From positions 744,001 to 808,000 of the forward strand of contig BPHK01000001.1 in NCBI GenBank assembly GCA_026003495.1: a stretch of 64,000 bases of DNA, written 5' to 3'. A program made the translations under genes and the position numbers. The DNA is from Candidatus Kapaibacterium sp. GTDB taxonomy: Bacteria; Bacteroidota; Ignavibacteria; Kapaibacteriales; NICIL-2. Below are positions 35,352-48,125 of the stretch, in pieces; position 1 is the first letter of the stretch; the number at the start of each line of letters is the position of its first letter. The notes beneath the pieces were generated by a model. It searched no databases and had not been told where the DNA came from. It worked only from the letters and a program-made list of their open reading frames with translations.

Positions 35352-38300
35352 CAGGGGTCGTTGGTGACGCCTGCGGCTGGCGGAGAGCAGCCACCGCTGC
35401 AACAAGTTGGTCCAAGACTGCAATTGCGTCCTGCTCGGTCGCGAGTGGGACGTCGAGGATAGCCGTTGAACCAACCTGCCGGAAGTGTGCACCTGTGACT
35501 TCAGCAGCAGCCGCAACGATTGCGGGGAAGATTTGCTCGTAGTACCACGGCGGCGCTGCGCGCGGTAGTTCGATGCTCATCAGTGAACCTTCGATGCGGA
35601 TGCGCTCTGCGCCGAGTTTCGAACCCAGCAAGCGAAGCCGCACACCAAACAGGAGCTGCTCTGCTTCGGCGGGCAGTGGACCGTAGCGATCCCGCAGTTC
35701 CTCCTCGATTGCGCTCAGCTCTGCCGGCGACGTGCAACGGTAGAGCCGCTTGTACCACTCGAATCGTTCGACATCGCTTGGGACGAAGTCGCTCGGCAGA
35801 AGCGCGTCGCTGGGAAGTTCGATCGTGATGCTGTCGTTGGTGTACGTTCGTTGCTCGGTGGGGAAAAGCTCGGCAAATTCCTCGGTGCGAAGTTCTTGGA
35901 CTGCTTCGTCGAGGATGCGATGATAGGTCTCGAATCCCAGATCGCTGATGTAGCCGCTCTGCTCAGCGCCGAAGATGTTGCCTGCACCGCGAATTTCCAA
36001 GTCGCGGAGCGCAAGCTGGAATCCGCTGCCCAGCTCGGTGAGTTCTTCGATCGCGCGCAAGCGCTCGAATGCCTGCCGATTGAGTTTCCGCAAGGACTGC
36101 ACCACCAAGTAGCAGTATGCCTGCCGATTCGATCTGCCGACCCTCCCGCGCAACTGGTAGAGTTCTGCAAGTCCGAAGCGCTCTGCGTTGACAACGATGA
36201 TCGTGTTCACGTTCGGCATATCGAGCCCATTTTCGACGATCTTTGTTGCCAAGAGAACGTCGTACTTCCGCTCCAGAAATCGCTCGATAACAGACTCAAG
36301 CACTGCAGGAGCTAATCGCCCATGCGCAATCCCGATACGAAGTGTTGGGATAAGCCCCAGCAGTTGCTGCTGCACTGCAGGGATGCCTTCGATCGAATCG
36401 CTCACGACGAAGACTTGCCCGCCGCGTTCGAGTTCGCGCGTGATAGCGTAGCGCAGAAGGTCATCGTCCCACTCGATGACTTCTGTTTCGACGGGCAAGC
36501 GGTTCCGCGGCGGCGTTTCGATGATGCTCAAGTCCCGTGCACCCATGAGCGAGAAGTTCAACGTTCTGGGGATGGGTGTTGCTGTCAGTGTCAGCGTGTC
36601 AACACTAACGCGCAGTTGGCGGAGCTTTTCCTTCGCTGCGACACCGAAGCGTTGCTCCTCGTCAATGATAAGCAGGCCCAGATCGCGGAATCGCACGTCG
36701 TCCGACAGGAGGCGGTGCGTACCGATGATGATGTCAATTTTCCCGTCGGCAAGGTTACGGAGAATCGCCGCTACTTCGCTTCCGCTGCGCAGACGCGAGA
36801 TCATCTCAACGCGGACGGGATACCGCGCAAGCCGTTCGCTGAACGTCTGGAAATGCTGGCGAGCAAGAATCGTCGTCGGCACAAGGACGGCAACTTGCTT
36901 TCCTGCTTGGACAGCTTTGAAGGCGGCACGAATGGCAACCTCGGTCTTGCCAAATCCGACATCGCCGCAGATGAGCCGATCCATTGGCGTTGGTGACTCC
37001 ATGTCGCGCTTGACTTCCTGCGTTGCGCGAGCTTGGTCGGGAGTGTCTTCGTAGAGGAACGATGCTTCCAGTTCCGCTTGCCATACTGTGTCGGGAGGGA
37101 ATGCAAAGCCTGGCGATGCTTTGCGCTGCGCGTAGAGTTTGATCAGGTCACGGGCAATGTCTTTGAGCTTGCTTTTGACGCGCGCTTTTTTCCGTTCCCA
37201 TTCGCGGGTGCCGAGTTTGCTCAGTGCTGGCGGTGTGCCATCGGCAGCCGAATAGCGTTCGAGTTTGTTGATGTAGTTCAGGTGGAGATAGACGACGTCG
37301 CCCTCGGCAAAGAGCAGTCGGACGCACTCCTGCTTATGGCCGCTGATTTCGATTGTCTCGAGTCCATCAAACTGGCAGATGCCTTTATCAATGTGGACAA
37401 GGTAATCGCCGCGGCGCAGCTGCTGCAGCTCGCGGAGCGTGAGCTTTGATCGCTGCTGGTCGGTGGTACGTGCGCGGCGGCGTTCGAAAATCTCATGTTC
37501 GGTGATGACGGCGATTCCCTGGCGCGGAAGCAGAAACCCTGCATCTGGAGAGCGTGTGCTCCAAACGATGCGTTCCAGTCGGAGTTGCTCGTCCGTGGGG
37601 CGCTGCTCGGCCAGGGTGCGCAGAAGCGCTTGGAGGCGCTCTAAATGGATTGCACTATCAGCGCACAGGAGAACAAGCGAATCTGCTTGTTCCAGCTCGA
37701 GCAGAAGATCGTAGAGGTGCCCAACCGCGGAGCGGCATGCTGGCTGGGGTGATGACTGCACGGTGATCTGGGCACTTCCGAGTGGGTTGAGCAGAAGGCG
37801 GGTGCAGCGATCGAACCTCGATGCATGCCCCAACGCAGAAAAGCGGCTGGCAAGATCATCGGGATGCTCGACGACGACGAGGGCGTTCGGCTCGAAGAAT
37901 TCCTCAATGCTTGAGGTCATGAGCGACTCATCCCGCGGATACGCAACGAAGACGAACGCTTCCTCGATTCGGTGAATACTCCGCTGCGAGAGTGGATCGA
38001 ACTGGCGGATGGACTCGATGCGGTCACCGAAAAACTCCAGCCGAATCGGTAGTTGCCAGCCGAGTGGATAGAAGTCCACGATTCCACCCCGAACGGAGAC
38101 TTCGCCAGGTGCGGCGACGTAATCACATGGATGGTATCCGCCGAGCACAAGGTACTGGCGAAACTCCTCGAACGGAAGCTCATCACCTGGGCGGAGCGTT
38201 ATGGCGTTGGACCCAAACCATTCGGGTGAGGGCAAGCGGAGTTGCCATGTTTCGGGAGCGAGCACAAGGACGGTCGCACGCTCTTGCCAGTAGGCAGAGA

Positions 38301-38619
38301 GTGCTTCCAGCGCACCGGCAAGCTCGGTGTGTTCATCGGCGGTTCGTCGGCGCTTTGCTGGAAGGCACGCATAGGTAGCAATCCCGAATTGGCGAAGGTC
38401 GTGCACCCATCGCTCGGCATCCTCGGCAGCAGTGAGCACAACGATTTGCCGGTCGAGCGTTGGGTAGAAGGCAGCAACGATAAAGCTCCCCAACGAGCCG
38501 TGAACAGTTTTGAGTCCGATGTCTTCGTTCGTTCCGAGTCGCGTTTCGAGCTCTTGGTACCACGGCGCCGAGCGTATCCGCTCGGTAACCAGCTCGAAGG
38601 GATCGGTGCGTTTGTGCAT
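35335..38619 (-). CDS. mfd: Transcription-repair coupling factor Mfd
   Basis: This 1094-residue protein has the Mfd layout: a UvrB-homology N-terminal part (RPGDELPFEEF, VRGGIVDFYPLGWQLPIRLEFFGD), the CarD-like RNA-polymerase interaction domain (GDYLVHIDKGICQFDGL), then the RecG-like translocase with Walker A GDVGFGKTEVA and DEEQ box LLIIDEEQRFGV, TATPIPRTL, and the TRCF C-terminal domain. It removes stalled RNA polymerase and recruits UvrA. The start is set at the ATG at 38619 because it opens the conserved N-terminus and sits 24 bases after a TATTTTTGC box; the frame is open further upstream. Confidence 0.95.
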   Translation of the reverse strand: MHKRTDPFELVTERIRSAPWYQELETRLGTNEDIGLKTVHGSLGSFIVAAFYPTLDRQIVVLTAAEDAERWVHDLRQFGIATYACLPAKRRRTADEHTELAGALEALSAYWQERATVLVLAPETWQLRLPSPEWFGSNAITLRPGDELPFEEFRQYLVLGGYHPCDYVAAPGEVSVRGGIVDFYPLGWQLPIRLEFFGDRIESIRQFDPLSQRSIHRIEEAFVFVAYPRDESLMTSSIEEFFEPNALVVVEHPDDLASRFSALGHASRFDRCTRLLLNPLGSAQITVQSSPQPACRSAVGHLYDLLLELEQADSLVLLCADSAIHLERLQALLRTLAEQRPTDEQLRLERIVWSTRSPDAGFLLPRQGIAVITEHEIFERRRARTTDQQRSKLTLRELQQLRRGDYLVHIDKGICQFDGLETIEISGHKQECVRLLFAEGDVVYLHLNYINKLERYSAADGTPPALSKLGTREWERKKARVKSKLKDIARDLIKLYAQRKASPGFAFPPDTVWQAELEASFLYEDTPDQARATQEVKRDMESPTPMDRLICGDVGFGKTEVAIRAAFKAVQAGKQVAVLVPTTILARQHFQTFSERLARYPVRVEMISRLRSGSEVAAILRNLADGKIDIIIGTHRLLSDDVRFRDLGLLIIDEEQRFGVAAKEKLRQLRVSVDTLTLTATPIPRTLNFSLMGARDLSIIETPPRNRLPVETEVIEWDDDLLRYAITRELERGGQVFVVSDSIEGIPAVQQQLLGLIPTLRIGIAHGRLAPAVLESVIERFLERKYDVLLATKIVENGLDMPNVNTIIVVNAERFGLAELYQLRGRVGRSNRQAYCYLVVQSLRKLNRQAFERLRAIEELTELGSGFQLALRDLEIRGAGNIFGAEQSGYISDLGFETYHRILDEAVQELRTEEFAELFPTEQRTYTNDSITIELPSDALLPSDFVPSDVERFEWYKRLYRCTSPAELSAIEEELRDRYGPLPAEAEQLLFGVRLRLLGSKLGAERIRIEGSLMSIELPRAAPPWYYEQIFPAIVAAAAEVTGAHFRQVGSTAILDVPLATEQDAIAVLDQLVAAVAALRQPQASPTTPAKTSR

Positions 38620-38642
38620 CCAACCAAGTGCGAACGTGGGGT

Positions 38643-38651
38643 GCAAAAATA
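38643..38651 (-). promoter_or_regulatory. Promoter -7 box TATTTTTGC upstream of mfd
   Basis: On the minus strand TATTTTTGC lies 24 bases before the mfd ATG, identical to the boxes before purL, tRNA-Val and rpsA. It supports a short leader and rules out the upstream in-frame starts. Confidence 0.6.
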
Positions 38652-38725
38652 GCAGCGCTCCTCGGTCGTGCTTTATCCGGCAAGTGCGATATTGCGCAGC
38701 GAACCGAACGTTTTTTCGATAGCCG

Positions 38726-41074
38726 ATGACCACTCTCATGAGCAGTCCGGAACTCCGTGCACAGCTTGGCGAGCAATCACTTCAGGAGTTGGAGCTCAGC
38801 AAAGTGCTCGAGCTTGTGGTACCGTTTGCCGTCACCGACCGCGCAGCCGATGCACTCCGCCGCTTACGGCCGCTCGACGATGCACAGGAGCTGGAAGCAG
38901 TGCACAGCGCGATTGATGAAATTCTGGCACTCCGCAGCCGTGGCGAGGACCTGCCGATCGAGCGAACCGATGACCCCGAACATTTGCTCAGTCGGGCTGA
39001 GATCGCAGGCGCGTATCTATCGGCAAATGAGCTTCTCTCGGTGCTCGAACTGCTTGGGGCAAGTCGCCGATTGGCGCATTTTATTCGGGAGCGCCAAGAG
39101 TTGTTGCCCCACGTTGCTGCGTTCGGGGCCGATCTTGTTGACCTCCGTTTGTTGGAGCGCCATATTCGCGATGCCATTGATCCGACCGGCAGCGTACGTG
39201 ATGATGCATCAAGCGAGCTTCGTTCCATCCGTGCAAGTATCGCGGACGTCAGTGCGCGTCTGCGCTCTAAACTCCGCCGCATCGTCCAGCGGCTCGGCGA
39301 TGAAGAGCTGCTCCAGGACGAGTTCTACACCCAGCGCGATGGACGGCTCGTTGTGCCGCTCAAGGTTGAATACAAGCGCGCGCTGCCGGGCATTATCCAC
39401 GGCATTTCTCAAACTGGCGCGACTGTCTTCTTCGAGCCGAGCGAAGTCTTCGAACTCAACAACGAGCTTGCCGAGCTGCGGAGCGCCGAAGAGCGTGAGA
39501 TCATCCGCATCCTCCAATCGCTTACAGCGGAGGTCGGCTCCCATGCGCCGAGCATCCGTGCCGCCGATGCTGCTCTCACAACGCTCGATTCGCTCCGCGC
39601 GCGAGCGCTCTTCGCTGAGCACTATCGCGGCAGAAAACCGCGCATCGAAACAGAGAACATCATCGAGCTGCGCAATGTGTTCCATCCGTTGCTGGTCGCA
39701 AGCAAAGGCTTCGAACGCGTTGTGCCGCTCAGTGTCACGTTTGATGACGAGCGCCGAGGGTACTTGGTCAGCGGACCAAATGCTGGCGGAAAGTCCATTG
39801 CGATCAAAACGATCGGTGTGAGCACCGCAATGGCACTGGCTGGCATCTTTCCGCTCGGTGAGGTGGTCGTCTCACCGGTGAGGATTTTCGCAGCCATTGG
39901 CGACCACCAGAGCATCGAGAGTAACCTTTCGACATTCTCTTCCCAACTGGTTCGCTTGCGTCAGATTTTGCAGCTGTGCGATGGTGCAACGCTTGTCATC
40001 GTGGATGAAATTTGCGCCGGGACCGATCCAAGTGAAGGAAGTGCACTCGCTGCTGCGATTATTGACGGTATCCTTGAGCGCGGGGGATTTATCGTCGCTA
40101 CGACGCATCAGTTTGTACTCAAAACCTACGCACTATCCCGTCCACACTTACTGAATGCCTCGATGGAGTTCGATACTGCCCGGCTGGAGCCGACCTATCG
40201 CTTTCTTCCTGGAGTGCCGGGGAACTCCTATGCATTCGAGCTTGCTGCTGCACTTGGTTTGCCGCAGGATGTGCTCGATCGTGCACGCGGCTATCTCGGC
40301 GATAGCCATGCACAGATCGAGGAGAGCATTCACCAGCTCCAGGAGCTTCGGAAAACGATGGAAGAACGTGCTGCTATCGCAGCCCGTGAGCAGCTCCACG
40401 CAGAGCAGCTACGCCAGCAGTACGAAGACAAGTTCCAGCAGTTCAAAGCCAAGTACTCCCAACTCCTCGAAGCTGCGCAGCGCGAAGCAGACGAGCTTAT
40501 CCGTCGGACAAAGGAAGAGCTGCGCCAAATTCGGCAGAACGCCGAACTTGGTTCGATCGACGCAGCTCGCGCAGAACTTGCTGCACTCAAAGAGCGCATC
40601 GAACGCCAGTTGCCAACGCAACGTGCTGAGCAAGCTCCGCAGCTTGCCGTTGGTGACTATGCCGAACTCATCGCAACTGGTCAGCGAGGCAAAGTCATCG
40701 AGGTAACGCCAAAGCACATCACGCTCGAAGTTGGCGCGGTGCGGCTCAACGTCGCACCGGAGAAGTTGCGCCGTGCAGAGCAACCTCCGCACCAGCAGTC
40801 CAGCCGTCGCAACCGTCCCCTCAAGCTCGATGCGCCGACTCAGCTCGATGTGCGTGGCATGCGCGTGCAGGAAGCACTCCGCCGCCTCGAGCAAGCACTC
40901 AACGATGCGGTCCTCGGCGGCATTGGTCGTCTCACTGTTGTTCATGGTACTGGCAGCGGGCAGCTACGCCAGGCACTTCACGATTACCTCCAGACACATC
41001 CGCTTGTGGCGTCGTACCGCGTCGGCCAGGCGGGGCAGACCGATTGGGGCACCACGTATATCGAGCTTCGGTAG
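38726..41074 (+). CDS. mutS2: Endonuclease MutS2
   Basis: This 782-residue protein has MutS2 features: an N-terminal lever/clamp region without the mismatch-binding domain of MutS1, the ABC ATPase with Walker A GPNAGGKSIAIKTIG (near 350) and IVDEICAGTDPSEGSALAAA, a long coiled coil (about 530-640), a KOW-like segment and a C-terminal Smr nuclease domain (about 705-782: LDVRGMRVQEAL, VVHGTGSGQLR). It acts on branched DNA or on stalled ribosomes, depending on the organism. ATG 38726 is used; an in-frame ATG at 38738 is an alternative. It is divergent from mfd. Confidence 0.95.
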   Translation: MTTLMSSPELRAQLGEQSLQELELSKVLELVVPFAVTDRAADALRRLRPLDDAQELEAVHSAIDEILALRSRGEDLPIERTDDPEHLLSRAEIAGAYLSANELLSVLELLGASRRLAHFIRERQELLPHVAAFGADLVDLRLLERHIRDAIDPTGSVRDDASSELRSIRASIADVSARLRSKLRRIVQRLGDEELLQDEFYTQRDGRLVVPLKVEYKRALPGIIHGISQTGATVFFEPSEVFELNNELAELRSAEEREIIRILQSLTAEVGSHAPSIRAADAALTTLDSLRARALFAEHYRGRKPRIETENIIELRNVFHPLLVASKGFERVVPLSVTFDDERRGYLVSGPNAGGKSIAIKTIGVSTAMALAGIFPLGEVVVSPVRIFAAIGDHQSIESNLSTFSSQLVRLRQILQLCDGATLVIVDEICAGTDPSEGSALAAAIIDGILERGGFIVATTHQFVLKTYALSRPHLLNASMEFDTARLEPTYRFLPGVPGNSYAFELAAALGLPQDVLDRARGYLGDSHAQIEESIHQLQELRKTMEERAAIAAREQLHAEQLRQQYEDKFQQFKAKYSQLLEAAQREADELIRRTKEELRQIRQNAELGSIDAARAELAALKERIERQLPTQRAEQAPQLAVGDYAELIATGQRGKVIEVTPKHITLEVGAVRLNVAPEKLRRAEQPPHQQSSRRNRPLKLDAPTQLDVRGMRVQEALRRLEQALNDAVLGGIGRLTVVHGTGSGQLRQALHDYLQTHPLVASYRVGQAGQTDWGTTYIELR

Positions 41075-41143
41075 GTGTAGCGCGAACCGTTTTTGTAAGT
41101 TGCATTATCCGACGGTTGCACGACCACTTCACGCGCGCGGGGT

Positions 41144-43102
41144 ATGTTCGAAGCAGAAATCGAAAGCACAAAACTTCGCCTTGCCGAGATGCTCCTGCCT
41201 CCGAGCAAGGGAGGCGTGCATCTGGTGCAGGTGCTCGATCATCCTTCGCTCGATCGAGCGTTCAAGGAATTTTTCCGCGCAGAAGTGGAGTGGCAACTCT
41301 ACCAAGATCGTATCCAGCGCCAATCAAATCTGCCAATTGAACCAGACGACTTGGTTTTCCGGAACGTGTGGAGGCAAGTTGAGGATTACGTTCGTCAACA
41401 CGCACGGTTCGACCGTCGGCAAGCGCTGGCGCTCATTGATACGGCGGTCAAAAGTATCCTCAACTACCGTATTCGCCCACGAGTGACGCTCAAATGGTTT
41501 GTCTATCGTGGCGAGCCGACAAAGCCGGTCTGCGAGATCTTTCTTCGCCTGCAGTACTTTGCAGACTATCCGTACTTTCGGCAGGGGTTCGAGCAATGGA
41601 TGGAGGATCGCTCCCTTGCACGGGATAGTATGCAGATCATGCCCATGTTCGAATTCGAGCGCCTGGTCAAGCAGCTCGATGACGACTACATCCTGGACCT
41701 TTCTACGAGCGAATTCCTCGATTTGCTCGATCCGATGTTCAGCTTTTTCAACGATCCATCCACACCTACTGCGCTCGAAGCAATCCCAATCGAAGCGCTC
41801 ATCGTGTTCCTCGACGATAAAGACATCCAAGTCATCGCGCAAAAATTCGAGCGGATGCTCTACCATGACGGTGTGCGTAATGTCAGTCGCGAAATGATCC
41901 TCCGCGTCGTTGAGCAAGTGCTGCAAGAGCTCGAGCAACAAGAGTATCAGTCGGAGCACAAAAGCGAGCACGATGCATCTGCTGCTTCTGCAGAGGCGAT
42001 AGCGTCCTCCGATGTTCAGCACTCAGCAGGTATCTCGGCGCCTGGAAAAGAAGCCGCAGCTCCCGTAGAGGAACTACTTGCAACCGATAAACTGGAGCAC
42101 AAGTCCCAGCCAGCAATCGAAGAGCCAACACACTACGACGATGAGACGCAGCCTGTGCTGAAAAGTAGCCCGCACGTTGAACAAGAAGTTTTTGCGCGTT
42201 CATCTGCGGCAGAAGATTCCCCTCCTGACTCTGCTCCCCCCTCGGCGGACGAATTCCACCGCACAAGCCGGGAGGTTGCACCCACTGAGAATGCTCCACT
42301 TTCGGAGGAAACGCCCGCTGCAGAGGAGACCGCATCCTGGGGCAGTACTCTACCTTCCGAACATGCGCCCGATGCAAGACAGGAACTGCAGGAAGAGAAA
42401 ATCACCCCAGAAGGAGTAGCCACCGAGGGTGTGCTCGAGCACAGTGTCGCCAGTCAAGCGACGCTAGCCGAACCACCGCTCGCTGAGCACCTCGAGGGTG
42501 CAGTCTCCGATGAACCCGATGCCAACACACTGGCAGAGTTAGAGTCGTTGCTGGAAATGTCATCGGCTATATCCCCGACATTTCACACCGAAACCCCAGA
42601 GCAACGACATGCGCTCGAGCGGGAATTCGATCTTCCAGCCACGCAGGACTCGGCGAGTCCACCACGTATGGAAACCGAGGAATCGCTGACGAGTACACCA
42701 TCGGAGCTTCCAATTGAACAAGACCAGGCGGAGACACTGGAAGGAGAAGCCGTCACAGTACAACCAGCAGTGGCGATGGCATCCTCGCGCGCTGCTACGA
42801 CTGATGCGGTCTTGGAGAGTGGCATTCGGCAGGTCCGCGTTCCTGCAAGTATGCAGTCCCAGCAGCTACCACCCCTCAATGAGTTTCTCGGCGAGGATCT
42901 ACGACAGCTTGTGCAAACGAAACTGTGCCAGGGCAGTCCGGAGCGCTACGATGCGTTGATCGCACGACTGGAACAAGCAACCAGTGTACGTACTGCACTC
43001 AACGAGCTTGATCGGTTTGTTGCTGAATTCAATCTCGACCCTAAATCGAAGGCAGCACAAGAACTCCGCGTTGCGCTCGTCAAACGCTATACGTTCAAGT
43101 AG
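41144..43102 (+). CDS. Unknown protein with acidic low-complexity middle
   Basis: I do not recognise this 652-residue protein. Residues 1 to about 265 are a well-ordered helical domain (HPSLDRAFKEFFRAEVEWQ, FLDLLDPMFSFFNDPS, MLYHDGVRNVSREMILRVVE). Residues of about 270-560 are Glu/Ala/Ser/Pro-rich and probably disordered. A C-terminal helical domain follows (about 570-652: LNEFLGEDLRQLVQTKL, KAAQELRVALVKRY). No signal peptide or membrane helix is present. The two ordered ends joined by a long linker suggest a scaffold. It lies between mutS2 and obg on the same strand, with about 65-70 base gaps. Confidence 0.7.
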   Translation: MFEAEIESTKLRLAEMLLPPSKGGVHLVQVLDHPSLDRAFKEFFRAEVEWQLYQDRIQRQSNLPIEPDDLVFRNVWRQVEDYVRQHARFDRRQALALIDTAVKSILNYRIRPRVTLKWFVYRGEPTKPVCEIFLRLQYFADYPYFRQGFEQWMEDRSLARDSMQIMPMFEFERLVKQLDDDYILDLSTSEFLDLLDPMFSFFNDPSTPTALEAIPIEALIVFLDDKDIQVIAQKFERMLYHDGVRNVSREMILRVVEQVLQELEQQEYQSEHKSEHDASAASAEAIASSDVQHSAGISAPGKEAAAPVEELLATDKLEHKSQPAIEEPTHYDDETQPVLKSSPHVEQEVFARSSAAEDSPPDSAPPSADEFHRTSREVAPTENAPLSEETPAAEETASWGSTLPSEHAPDARQELQEEKITPEGVATEGVLEHSVASQATLAEPPLAEHLEGAVSDEPDANTLAELESLLEMSSAISPTFHTETPEQRHALEREFDLPATQDSASPPRMETEESLTSTPSELPIEQDQAETLEGEAVTVQPAVAMASSRAATTDAVLESGIRQVRVPASMQSQQLPPLNEFLGEDLRQLVQTKLCQGSPERYDALIARLEQATSVRTALNELDRFVAEFNLDPKSKAAQELRVALVKRYTFK

Positions 43103-43148
43103 TCGTCCCTTGGCCAACCTCTACGGGGCGTCGTCTTATGCATCTTGA

Positions 43149-46374
<3,226 letters not shown>

Positions 46375-46463
46375 GGAACACAATCATGACCGCACGACCC
46401 CTCTGGCAGGCCAAGAGGAGAGATTGTCGAAGTGATCGTGCCGATTGCAATATACAGCGCATC

Positions 46464-46495
46464 TTGCGGGCAACCGATGATCGCCGTATTTTTGC
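46464..46495 (+). promoter_or_regulatory. Promoter TTG-N20-TATTTTTGC of the tRNA-Val gene
   Basis: The -7 box TATTTTTGC spans 46487-46495, and a TTG at 46464-46466 stands exactly 20 bases upstream, the spacing of Bacteroidota -33/-7 promoters. The tRNA starts 15 bases downstream. This is the most complete promoter in the window. Confidence 0.65.
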
Positions 46496-46510
46496 ACCGC
46501 ACAAATGGCT

Positions 46511-46584
46511 GCGGTCTTAGCTCAGTTGGTTAGAGCGTCACGTTGACATCGTGAAGGCCAGTGGTTCGAGTCCACTAGACCGCA
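46511..46584 (+). tRNA. tRNA-Val (anticodon GAC)
   Basis: A 74-base cloverleaf: acceptor GCGGTCT/AGACCGC (7 bp), D stem GCTC/GAGC, anticodon stem TCACG/CGTGA with loop TTGACAT (anticodon GAC at 46545-46547, reading GUC/GUU), five-base variable region AGGCC, T stem AGTGG/CCACT with loop TTCGAGT and discriminator A. CCA is not encoded. Confidence 0.95.
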
Positions 46585-46592
46585 CACAGAAA

Positions 46593-46631
46593 CGCCCCGC
46601 TGGGTAATACCCGGCGGGGCGCTTTGGTTTT
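46593..46631 (+). terminator. Rho-independent terminator after tRNA-Val
   Basis: Hairpin with stem GCCCCGCTGGG / CCCGGCGGGGC (11 pairs including one G-U) and loop TAATA, followed by a T-rich CTTTGGTTTT. It ends the tRNA transcript and lies before the end of the convergent citrate synthase gene, which it may also serve in part. Confidence 0.9.
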
Positions 46632-46649
46632 GTCGGTGTCAAGGTTGCC

Positions 46650-47939
46650 TTATGCATCGACGGTGGCACGCTGCGCCATTGCTTCGAGTTCATCAAGTGT
46701 TACCGACTTGGGACGTAGAATCGGGGAGTTCACCATCCGGTGGAAGAGAATTTGTGCGCAGATGCCAAGGGCGCGGGAGACGCCGAACATCACTGTGTAG
46801 AACGTGTACTCCGTCATCCCGAAGTCGTAGAGGAGTGAGCCACTGATCGCATCCACGTTCGGGTAGGGATTTTTCGCCTTCCCATGCTGGCGAAGGACAT
46901 CAGGAACCACTTCGTAGAGGCGTTTGGCGATTGTGATGCAGTCATTGTCGAGCTGATATTGTTCGGCGAATCGGTAGAACGCGGTAAAGCGTGGATCAGT
47001 GACTCGCAAGACCGCGTGGCCGTAGCCTGGGATAACCTGGCCGCTGTTGAGGCGCTCCCAGCAGAGATCACGCAGCTGATCCAAACTCGGGACGCCGTTG
47101 TAGCGCTCGCGAATGTCGAGGATGAATGCCAGGCACTCTTGGTTTGCAAGGCCGTGCAGGGGGCCTGCCAGTCCATTGAGCGCAGCGCTGATTGCGTAGA
47201 AGGGATCGGAAAGCGCTGAGGCAACGGTGATGCCCGTCAATGCGCTGACGTTGCCACCTTCGTGATCGCTGTGGAGTACAAGGTAGAGCCGCACAAGATC
47301 TGCCCACGCAGGGCTATCGCTAACGCCCAGCATCCGCGCAAAGTTGCTACTCCAATCAAGCGAAGGATCCGGAGCAATCAGCGTGCCATCGCGGAACTTG
47401 AGGCGGTAGATTGCCGCAGCAATCCCGGTGATTGTCGAAAGCAACCGAATGCAATCGGCAAGTGCGTATTCCCACAGTCGGTCCTTGGCAACCCCTTCCT
47501 CGTAGGCTCGGCGAAATTCCGATTGGTGTTCCATCGCGAGCAACCCTGCCGAGAGCATCGCCATGGGATGCGCGTGCCGGTACATTCCCTGCAAGACCGT
47601 GAGGACTTCGTCTGGGACCTGTGCATTGCTCACAAGCAGTGAGGAAAGCTGCTGCTGCTCTTGTTGGCTGGGGCGCTGCCCTGTGGTCAACAGAAAGAAA
47701 ATCTCTTCGGGGGTTGCCGATGTGAGCTCCAAGATCGGAATGCCACGAATGCGAAGCCCTTCCGCTGGTGAAACCGACGAGGTGTCGCAGAGCACCGATG
47801 GTACCCCCCGCATTCCACCGATGATTTGTTCGACAGTTACATTTGCAACAGCAACGTCGCTATACCGCTCGAGCAGCTGTGCACGTTTGTTGCGAAAGAC
47901 TGGCAGTACGTCGCGAAGTTTCGATGCCAGAACATCCAT
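46650..47939 (-). CDS. gltA: Citrate synthase, eukaryote-like (Si) type
   Basis: This 429-residue protein condenses acetyl-CoA and oxaloacetate. It resembles mitochondrial-type citrate synthase rather than the E. coli hexameric type: HSDHEGGNVSA near 224 (catalytic His), GPLHGLANQE near 258 (second His), PGYGHAVLR near 303, and KNPYPNVDAISG near 358 with the catalytic Asp. It lacks the N-terminal NADH-regulatory domain of GltA. Start ATG 47939 gives MDVLASKLRDVLPVF; an AGGAAAG Shine-Dalgarno precedes it. It is divergent from mltG. Confidence 0.93.
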   Translation of the reverse strand: MDVLASKLRDVLPVFRNKRAQLLERYSDVAVANVTVEQIIGGMRGVPSVLCDTSSVSPAEGLRIRGIPILELTSATPEEIFFLLTTGQRPSQQEQQQLSSLLVSNAQVPDEVLTVLQGMYRHAHPMAMLSAGLLAMEHQSEFRRAYEEGVAKDRLWEYALADCIRLLSTITGIAAAIYRLKFRDGTLIAPDPSLDWSSNFARMLGVSDSPAWADLVRLYLVLHSDHEGGNVSALTGITVASALSDPFYAISAALNGLAGPLHGLANQECLAFILDIRERYNGVPSLDQLRDLCWERLNSGQVIPGYGHAVLRVTDPRFTAFYRFAEQYQLDNDCITIAKRLYEVVPDVLRQHGKAKNPYPNVDAISGSLLYDFGMTEYTFYTVMFGVSRALGICAQILFHRMVNSPILRPKSVTLDELEAMAQRATVDA

Positions 47940-48125
47940 AGCTTTCCTGAAAGCAGAGTGATACACCAAATTTGTACGATGTCGCTGAACTCTACAAGCG
48001 CCGCCGCACAGAGAGCACGTGGTGGTTCCGTCAATCCATGCATTGCGGGCATACCTATGCAAAACTACGTTGAGTGCGTTGTATATGCTTTTTCCGAAGT
48101 TTTCCCCAGTTAGCGCAGCAGGTGG

